Below are positions 1 through 5,140 of a stretch of 5,140 nt of DNA, in pieces. Each line of letters begins with the position of its first letter. Position 1 is the first letter of the stretch. The notes under the pieces are model-generated. The model was not told the origin of the DNA and searched no databases. It saw only the letters and a program-made list of their open reading frames with translations. Both the position numbers and the translations under genes were made by a program. The DNA is taken from the NCBI GenBank assembly GCA_030523385.1, contig JAUNIV010000208.1, forward strand, positions 1 to 5,140. Direction: 5' to 3'. This DNA comes from Bacteroidales bacterium. Its GTDB lineage: Bacteria > Bacteroidota > Bacteroidia > Bacteroidales > Bacteroidaceae.

Positions 1-1345
1 TAGAAAGAACACGACCGTTGTATTCCATGCGAAGTGATACTCTTCCGCTTTGTGTGAATTTAATAGCATTGGATAAAAGGTTTCCGCAGACCTGCATGAT
101 ACGCTCCTTATCGCCCATTATGATAACATCGTCATTGCACTCCACTTTCAGACACAAGTCCTTTGCTTCTGCCAAAGGAGTAAATTCCGTCAATAAAGCG
201 TTTGCCATGCCCTGCAATCGGAACGGGGTGATATTCGCACTCTCTTTTCCACTATCCAGCCGGAAGAAGTCAAGTAACGTGTTCAGCATGGCAATCATCC
301 TGCCTGATGCCTGCAAGATGCTTCCTGCATAGCGGCTTGTGTTGTCCGTACCATGTCCTTGTATCAGTTCCGCATAGCCGTGTATGGCTGTCAGCGGTGT
401 GCGCAGTTCATGGGTAATGGTGTGCATGGCTTTCTTGCGTGAAGATATTAGTTCCTTGTTTTGCATATCCGATTCATGGAGTTGCTTTATCAGGCTGACA
501 GTCTTTGATTTGTACCGTCTAATACGGCGTATACCCCTGTGGATGATGATATAAGAAACAACCAAAAGAAGAAATAGAAAACCCGTCAAACTGCCAATTT
601 GCAGGAACGAGCGTTCACGCATGGCAGTTATCTCTACCTCACGTTCTTGCAAGTCACGTTCTACTTTCCTGTCCATTTGCCCAATGAGCGATTGCAATTG
701 TCGGTTCAGTTCGCTGTTGCGCATGGCGAGGCTGTCGGCGTGTTCCGACAAACGGCGGCTTTGCGCCTGTTGTTGCGCAATCTCCTTGCTGTTCAGCGAG
801 TGGAGCATGGATGTAGTTGCGGTTGGTTTCGGCTTTTCCTTCTTACCGAACAAGCCTAAGAAACCTTTACGCTTTGGCTTCTGCGGTTGTTCCTGTGCGC
901 TTCTTGCCGCAATGACGGGTACTCGCTCGGTAATCATCCGATTCAAGTTTTCCTGTTCATCCAATACTTCCACAATGCCACGAAGTAACCCTTCTTTGCT
1001 TTCCAACAAATGACGCACACTGTCTATCCGTCCTGCCAGATAAATCGTTTTGAAACGGCATAGCAGGCTGTCCATCGCCATACGCCGAATATGGTAATGC
1101 TCCAAATCCTCATCTTCCCACTCCAACACGCTTTCGCCCAAAAGGGAAAGCCCGGTCATTTCTCCGTAAACATGATGCACTTTTTGACGAAAACTGTTTA
1201 TACGTCTGTTCTCCGTTTCCAATTTCTCAATTTCTTTCCATTCATGAAACCACAGGTACATGATGCCGACTGCCAGCAGGCACATCAGCAGGTAGCCAGT
1301 GGCAATCAGTATGCGAGGGAATCTTGTTCCTATAGTATTTTTCAT
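1..1345 (-). CDS. rteA: RteA-like membrane sensor histidine kinase, 5'/N-terminal part (cut by window edge)
   Basis: The frame is open from the ATG at 1345 to the left edge: 448 codons, no stop. Residues 11-33 form a first membrane helix. A periplasmic region of about 215 residues follows, with a Lys-rich stretch at 156-174 (KPKRKGFLGLFGKKEKPKP) and a probable coiled coil at about 180-245. A second membrane helix spans about 249-268. The HisKA H-box THELRTPL puts the phospho-acceptor at His312. The start of the HATPase N-box, NLLSNAIKFT, begins at Asn422. The rest of the ATPase domain and any receiver domain lie outside. The start is supported by AAGGA 8 bases upstream and an in-frame TGA at 1366-1364. 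The layout and Lys-rich motif match, from memory, RteA of CTnDOT-type Bacteroides elements, which works with RteB to start excision and transfer. Family call is strong; exact orthology with CTnDOT RteA is inferred. Confidence 0.85.
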   Translation of the reverse strand, partial: MKNTIGTRFPRILIATGYLLMCLLAVGIMYLWFHEWKEIEKLETENRRINSFRQKVHHVYGEMTGLSLLGESVLEWEDEDLEHYHIRRMAMDSLLCRFKTIYLAGRIDSVRHLLESKEGLLRGIVEVLDEQENLNRMITERVPVIAARSAQEQPQKPKRKGFLGLFGKKEKPKPTATTSMLHSLNSKEIAQQQAQSRRLSEHADSLAMRNSELNRQLQSLIGQMDRKVERDLQEREVEITAMRERSFLQIGSLTGFLFLLLVVSYIIIHRGIRRIRRYKSKTVSLIKQLHESDMQNKELISSRKKAMHTITHELRTPLTAIHGYAELIQGHGTDNTSRYAGSILQASGRMIAMLNTLLDFFRLDSGKESANITPFRLQGMANALLTEFTPLAEAKDLCLKVECNDDVIIMGDKERIMQVCGNLLSNAIKFTQSGRVSLRMEYNGRVLS

Positions 1346-1353
1346 TTGATTAT

Positions 1354-1358
1354 TCCTT
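1354..1358 (-). promoter_or_regulatory. Shine-Dalgarno-like site of the histidine kinase
   Basis: The minus strand reads AAGGA, then 8 bases, then the ATG at 1345. This is a good spacing and the clearest ribosome binding site in the window. The outer-membrane factor and the AraC-type gene have only A-rich leaders, as is common in Bacteroidales. With the in-frame stop seven codons upstream, it fixes the kinase start. Confidence 0.5.
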
Positions 1359-1418
1359 TTTAATCATGCAGTCCATAGTTCTATCTTAACCACAAGCTGC
1401 ATACGTTATAGCAATCTT

Positions 1419-1451
1419 TGTCAGCACTGACATTATCCTAACGGATTGTCA
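1419..1451 (-). promoter_or_regulatory. Overlapping inverted repeats between the AraC-type gene and the kinase
   Basis: In transcript order this stretch reads TGACA (1451-1447), ATCC-GTTA-GGAT (1446-1435), AA, TGTCA (1432-1428), a 4-base GTGC, then TGACA (1423-1419). The middle arm can pair with the first, giving a 9-bp stem with a 2-base bulge and a GTTA loop. It can instead pair with the third, in a 6-bp perfect repeat TGTCAG/CTGACA. Both cannot form at once. No run of U follows, so it is not a standard intrinsic terminator. It starts 12 bases after the AraC-type stop codon and ends 73 bases before the kinase ATG. It could be an attenuator-like element, an operator palindrome, or chance. 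Confidence 0.35.
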
Positions 1452-1463
1452 CCATCTTCGCCA

Positions 1464-2108
1464 TTACCTGAACCGCACACGCACCGCCTTCACTTGCTTG
1501 TCGAAGCCAAAGTCCGCAAAATCCTTTGCGGTGGTCTCCGCTTCCACTATCTTGTTCTGTACGATGGCTTGAGTATGGATTTCATTTCGATTCTCTACGA
1601 ATAACTGCCGATAGCGTAGTGGTGACATGCCACTTCGGGCTTTGAAGAATTTTCCAAAGAAGGAAGTGTTGGGAAAATGAAGTTCGTAAGCTATTTCCTT
1701 GATGGAAAGCTGCGAGTAACGGAGTTCCCGCTCCATTTCCATGAATACCATTTCATTTATCCATGCTGTTGGCGTTTTTCCGCTTGCTTGTTTTATCGTT
1801 GTCGCCAGATATTTGGGTGTCACGCACAGTTCCGATGCATAGAATATCACCTTACGCTCTTGCGTGAAATGTTCTGAAAGTAAATTCATAAACCTGCCAA
1901 ACAATTCCTCTGCGCGAGTCTTGTAGCGACAGTCCTTTTCTATAATGGGAATTGCATATAACCCGATTCTTTTCTCTTTATACAACAATCCTATCATGGA
2001 TGACAACTCAATAAAACTCAATCCTGTAGAATAAGCCATGTTGTCAAAAGTCATGTTCCCTTGACTTCTAATGATTTCCTTCAGAATCTTTTCCTTTGCA
2101 TTTTCCAT
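1464..2108 (-). CDS. AraC-type transcriptional regulator with winged-helix-like N-terminus
   Basis: The protein has 214 residues from the ATG at 2108. Residues about 1-52 (MENAKEKILKEII start) resemble a small winged helix: helix, turn, recognition-like helix, short hairpin. They replace the cupin-type sensor usual in AraC itself. Residues about 65-167 form the AraC DNA-binding domain with two helix-turn-helix units, about 87-113 and 134-167. The second ends in the family signature SIKEIAYELHFPNTSFFGKFFKARSG (read in pieces: SIKEIAYELHF at 135, FFGKFFKARSG at 150) followed by MSPLRYR. Residues 168-214 are an extra tail outside the fold, with a sharp rise in G+C over the last 27 codons. The gene follows the efflux genes on the same strand after 138 bases, so it probably controls them; that role is inferred. 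An upstream in-frame ATG at 2180 would add a hydrophobic 24-residue leader and is judged unlikely. Confidence 0.85.
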   Translation of the reverse strand: MENAKEKILKEIIRSQGNMTFDNMAYSTGLSFIELSSMIGLLYKEKRIGLYAIPIIEKDCRYKTRAEELFGRFMNLLSEHFTQERKVIFYASELCVTPKYLATTIKQASGKTPTAWINEMVFMEMERELRYSQLSIKEIAYELHFPNTSFFGKFFKARSGMSPLRYRQLFVENRNEIHTQAIVQNKIVEAETTAKDFADFGFDKQVKAVRVRFR

Positions 2109-2137
2109 GCTTCTTTGCTTAATCTTTTTAATCAGAA

Positions 2138-2152
2138 TAAATACTATATTTA
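2138..2152 (-). promoter_or_regulatory. AT-rich palindrome, possible promoter/operator of the AraC-type gene
   Basis: TAAATA and TATTTA flank a 3-base centre, 30 bases upstream of the ATG at 2108. The minus-strand sequence just before it contains TTG and TTTTG. However, no exact match to the Bacteroides -7 consensus TAnnTTTG is present at the right spacing. It lies in the 138-base gap after the outer-membrane factor gene, which otherwise holds no coding sequence and no clear terminator that I can see. Confidence 0.25.
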
Positions 2153-2246
2153 AACAAAAGCAACCAGTGACATACGGCATATCAAATGAACATGAAGAGT
2201 GAGCTATTTTCTATTACCGTTTTGCCACAGGATGCTTGTTTATTAT

Positions 2247-3629
2247 CTATTCCGTACCTCCGCCCAAAGCGTGGTACAGGAGGATTACACCTTGTATCTC
2301 ATCATATTTGTTTGAGACTTGGGTTAATTGTGAGGCGAGAAGTGTCTGCTGGGCGGTCAAGACTTCCAAATAGGAGGTTGAAGTACTGTGTTCCATCAGC
2401 CGACGTGTGCTGTGAACAGCTGATTCAAACTCTTCCACACGCTGTTTGTCAAGGACTATGGAGGCCTGCGCAGTCTGCCATTGCTTCAAGGCATTGTTCA
2501 CTTCCGCTCCAGCATCAAGCAGTTTCTGACTGAAAGCAAGCACGGCCTCTTCCTGTTGTGCCTTGGCTATTTTCAGATTGGCGATGTTCGTTCCCCGATT
2601 AAACAGGGGCTGTGTCAGCGAAGCGATACTGCTCAACAGCCATTTTCCGGGATTGACGATAGCCATGCCGGAATTGTTGGTCCAGCCGGCAGAGCCTCCC
2701 AGCGTGATACGGGGATAAAAAGCTGAACGCGCACTGTTGGTCGCATAGAAGGCTTGCGCCAACTTCCATTCCGCCTGCCGCACATCCGGACGACAGCTTA
2801 AAAGTTCTGCCGGAACACCGATGGAAATCTCTGCCGGAAAGTGCAGGTCGAACAGGTCGCTCCGTTCTATGGATTGCGGAGCCATTCCCAGCAAAGTCGA
2901 GAATGTATTCTCCAGCTCATATATCTGCCTTTGCAGTGAGAGGATGGAAGATTCTGCTTCCAACAGTGAGGCTTTCGACTGTGATATGGCAGCTTCGGTC
3001 TGCTCTCCGATTTGTTTCAATGCCTGCATGGTACGGACATTTTCCTTCCATTGTTCCACCGTCTCGCAAGTGATGGCAAGTTTCTTGTCTAAGGAAACGA
3101 GTGAATAGTAGGTATCGGCTATTGTTGCCAAAAGTTGCGTTTGTACAGCCTGTTCATAAGCAAGGCTCGCTTCCATTGCAGCCCGGCTGCCTTTTTTTGC
3201 ATTACGCAGGTTGCCGAAAGCATCTATTTCCCATTCCGCCGATGCGCCAAGTGAATATGTCTTGGTGGTCTTTGAACCATCGAAGCTACCCAGTTGTCCT
3301 TCCGGTACAAAAGACACGGAAGGCAAGAAAGCAAGTTTTGATGCGGTCAGAGCCGCTTTCGCCTCTTCCGTCCGCAACCGAGCTGTCTGCAAGTCCGTAT
3401 TATTTTGCAATCCCAGTTCTATCCATCTTACAAGGATGGAATCCGTAAACAACTCACGCCATGAAAGACGGGCAAACAAACAGGTATCGGCATTCACAAC
3501 TGCTGTATCGCGGTAAAGCCTGTCCACCTCTACCGGAAAATCTTCTGCTCTATGATAATTGGTATATACTCCGCAACTACTGAATAGAGGGACGACCAGC
3601 AGGAATCTTATTATTCTTTTTTGATTCAT
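2247..3629 (-). CDS. TolC/OprM-like outer-membrane efflux lipoprotein (NodT family)
   Basis: The 460-residue protein is full length for the family. It would form the trimeric outer-membrane channel and periplasmic tunnel of a tripartite RND pump. The N-terminus is a lipoprotein signal: basic MNQKR, hydrophobic core, then LFSSC with Cys19 as the likely acylated residue (the -3 Phe is atypical). Two outer-membrane efflux repeats follow, at about 55-250 and 272-458. Family landmarks include LLSCRPDVRQAE at 276-287, SARSAFYPRITLGG at 299-312, SLTQPLFNRG at 337-346, SYLEVLTAQQTLLASQ at 419-434 and LYHALGGG at 451-458. Long heptad-like helices at about 150-245 and 350-410 fit the tunnel. The gene starts 30 bases after the pump's stop codon, so the two are surely cotranscribed. 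The substrate cannot be told from sequence. Confidence 0.95.
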   Translation of the reverse strand: MNQKRIIRFLLVVPLFSSCGVYTNYHRAEDFPVEVDRLYRDTAVVNADTCLFARLSWRELFTDSILVRWIELGLQNNTDLQTARLRTEEAKAALTASKLAFLPSVSFVPEGQLGSFDGSKTTKTYSLGASAEWEIDAFGNLRNAKKGSRAAMEASLAYEQAVQTQLLATIADTYYSLVSLDKKLAITCETVEQWKENVRTMQALKQIGEQTEAAISQSKASLLEAESSILSLQRQIYELENTFSTLLGMAPQSIERSDLFDLHFPAEISIGVPAELLSCRPDVRQAEWKLAQAFYATNSARSAFYPRITLGGSAGWTNNSGMAIVNPGKWLLSSIASLTQPLFNRGTNIANLKIAKAQQEEAVLAFSQKLLDAGAEVNNALKQWQTAQASIVLDKQRVEEFESAVHSTRRLMEHSTSTSYLEVLTAQQTLLASQLTQVSNKYDEIQGVILLYHALGGGTE

Positions 3630-3659
3630 ATCTTTTTTACTTTAGGATTACACATTTCG

Positions 3660-5140
3660 CTATTCTGTTTTCCTTTTTGGCATTACACGCTCTTCGACTG
3701 TTTGGAAAACAATAAACAACACCGGGACTACAAATAATAACGCAGTCGTTCCGACAAGCATTCCACCTACAGTTCCGACACCCAGCGATATATTTCCATT
3801 GGCGCCGACTCCGCTTGCAAACACCAAAGGCAACAGTCCGATAATCATTGTCAATGCCGTCATGAGGATAGGACGCAGACGTGCCGTTGCTGCCGACAAT
3901 GCCGCTTGAGAAATGCTCATTCCATGTCGACGGCGTTCTGATGCGTATTCCGTCAATAAGATAGCAGTCTTGGATAATAAACCTATAAGCATAATTAATC
4001 CTGTCTGTATATAGACATTATTTTCAACTCCGAACAGTTGGGCAAACAGAAAACTGCCTAACAGACCGAATGGAATGGAAAGCATTACCGCCAAAGGAAT
4101 GAACAGGCTTTCGTAAAGCGAACAGAGTATGATATAGATGAACAGAATACAGATGATGAATATCACTACGATGGAAGTACCCGACGATGCTTCTTCGCGT
4201 GATATGCCTCCCAATTCGTATCCATAACCGGCAGGCAAAGTCGTCTTTGCCACCTCTTGGACGGCATTAATGGCATCACCGGAACTGTAACCCGGATTGA
4301 TTGCGACATTGATCGGGATTGAGCTGAACAGGTTGAAACGGCTCAAGCTTTCGGGACCGTATTCCTTGGTCAGTGTAATAAATTGGCCGATGGATGCCAT
4401 CTCTCCGCTCGAAGTGCGCACAAACATGTTATTCAGGGCGTCCTTGTCAAGACGGTATTCCGGTTTCGCCTGAATCATCACGCGGTAAATCTTGGAGAAT
4501 CGATTGATGTTCGACGCATAGTTTCCGCCTACGTAGCATGACAACACATTTAATACATCGGCAGGTGAGACATCAGCCTGCTTGCATCGGGCAGCATCCA
4601 CTTCTACACGATATTGCGGATACCGGGTGTCAAATGTCGTCATGGCACTTTGTATTTCCGGTCGGGCATTCAGTGATTCTATAAACTGCTGGGTATTGGC
4701 AAAGAATGTTTCCATATCACCACCCTTACGGTCTTGCATGTGTATTTCGATTCCGTCAGTAGAGCCATAGCCCATAATCATTGGCGGAGCAAAGGCAAAG
4801 ACTTGTGCATTCTTTATATCTGCTGTCATGGCAAACACCATCCCTATGACGGCATCTTTGCTGTTCTCTTCTCCTTTTCGTTCATCCCATGGTTTCAATT
4901 CCAAAATAAGCGTGGCTGACGAACCACTTGCTCCACCGCTAAGGAAATTATAACCTTGAATGGAGGCATACAATTGGACTTGTGGTATGTTCTGAATACG
5001 CTGTTCTACCTCTTTTACTATATTCTTTGTTTCAGATAAAGTGGTACCGGGGGCAGCATTTATAGCAACGAATACATTCCCTGTATCCTCTTCCGGGATA
5101 AGTCCCGTTTTTGTTGTTTTGAGCAATACTACAAGCAACA
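3660..5140 (-). CDS. RND (HAE1/AcrB-like) efflux pump inner-membrane subunit, C-terminal half (cut by window edge)
   Basis: About 493 codons are visible, against roughly 1,040 for the family. The frame runs off the right edge, so the true start is outside. The visible part begins at the end of the helix before the second periplasmic loop. LIPEEDTGNVFV at 13-24 of the visible frame matches FLPDEDQG of AcrB. The porter and docking subdomains follow (FAFAPPMIMGYG at 114-125; YGPESLSRFN at 260-269), then helices matching TM8-TM12 from about residue 321. Lys390 in LLSKTAIL matches the proton-relay lysine of AcrB TM10; its partner aspartates in TM4 lie outside the window. TARLRPILMTALTMIIGLLPL at 418-438 is typical of the family (shown here in part as ARLRPILMT). 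The pump uses proton flow to expel drugs, bile acids or similar compounds; the substrate is unknown. An adaptor gene is expected upstream. Confidence 0.95.
   Translation of the reverse strand, partial: LLVVLLKTTKTGLIPEEDTGNVFVAINAAPGTTLSETKNIVKEVEQRIQNIPQVQLYASIQGYNFLSGGASGSSATLILELKPWDERKGEENSKDAVIGMVFAMTADIKNAQVFAFAPPMIMGYGSTDGIEIHMQDRKGGDMETFFANTQQFIESLNARPEIQSAMTTFDTRYPQYRVEVDAARCKQADVSPADVLNVLSCYVGGNYASNINRFSKIYRVMIQAKPEYRLDKDALNNMFVRTSSGEMASIGQFITLTKEYGPESLSRFNLFSSIPINVAINPGYSSGDAINAVQEVAKTTLPAGYGYELGGISREEASSGTSIVVIFIICILFIYIILCSLYESLFIPLAVMLSIPFGLLGSFLFAQLFGVENNVYIQTGLIMLIGLLSKTAILLTEYASERRRHGMSISQAALSAATARLRPILMTALTMIIGLLPLVFASGVGANGNISLGVGTVGGMLVGTTALLFVVPVLFIVFQTVEERVMPKRKTE

Noticed and set aside
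18..1363. Plus-strand open frames of 86-130 codons (18-332, 599-859, 621-1013, 1091-1363)
   Set aside because: All lie opposite the continuous histidine kinase frame, and their translations show no recognisable domain. They are antisense shadows.
2109..2180. Longer start for the AraC-type regulator at 2180
   Set aside because: It would add a hydrophobic 24-residue leader, read from AT-rich promoter-like DNA, to a cytoplasmic DNA-binding protein. The start at 2108 gives a natural N-terminus.
2186..3516. Plus-strand frames of 81-115 codons opposite the outer-membrane factor
   Set aside because: They run antisense to a strongly supported full-length gene and show no domain features.
4582..4919. 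Plus-strand frames of 61-62 codons opposite the RND pump
   Set aside because: They overlap each other and the pump gene in antisense, with no recognisable motif.
5136..5138. TTG at the right edge as a start codon for the pump gene
   Set aside because: The conserved frame begins mid-helix compared with AcrB, so this is an internal Leu codon of a gene cut by the window edge.
1..5140. CRISPR arrays, tRNA or rRNA genes, insertion sequences, att sites
   Set aside because: I saw no regular repeat-spacer pattern, RNA gene, transposase frame or terminal repeats; almost the whole window is accounted for by four coding genes.

Overview
The window looks like accessory DNA of a Bacteroidales (Bacteroides, Parabacteroides or Prevotella type) genome, probably part of an integrative conjugative element of the CTnDOT/CTnERL family. 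The evidence is an RteA-type sensor histidine kinase, a NodT-type outer-membrane efflux lipoprotein with its RND pump, moderate G+C, and mostly weak Shine-Dalgarno sequences. No taxonomic marker gene is present, so the assignment rests on protein style.

All four genes lie on the minus strand. In transcription order (right to left) they are: the C-terminal half of an RND (HAE1/AcrB-like) inner-membrane pump (5140-3660, cut by the right edge); a TolC/OprM-like outer-membrane factor (3629-2247), 30 bases further on; a small regulator with a winged-helix-like N-terminus and an AraC-type DNA-binding domain (2108-1464); and the N-terminal 448 residues of an RteA-like membrane histidine kinase (1345-1, cut by the left edge). 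The kinase frame is open without a stop from its ATG to the window edge.

The first two genes form the exporter part of a tripartite drug or toxic-compound efflux operon; a periplasmic adaptor gene is expected beyond the right edge. The AraC-type protein probably regulates this operon. The kinase would phosphorylate an RteB-like regulator expected beyond the left edge, which in CTnDOT drives excision and transfer. In CTnDOT the gene before rteA is tetQ. Here that place is held by an efflux module with its own regulator, which suggests a cargo swap that could tie transfer to a different inducing compound.

Two small features stand out. The last 27 codons of the AraC-type gene are 58% G+C, against 35% for its first 27 codons, and encode a tail outside the normal AraC fold; this may be a fusion scar. 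The 118-base gap before the kinase holds three short complementary arms that can form two mutually exclusive hairpins.
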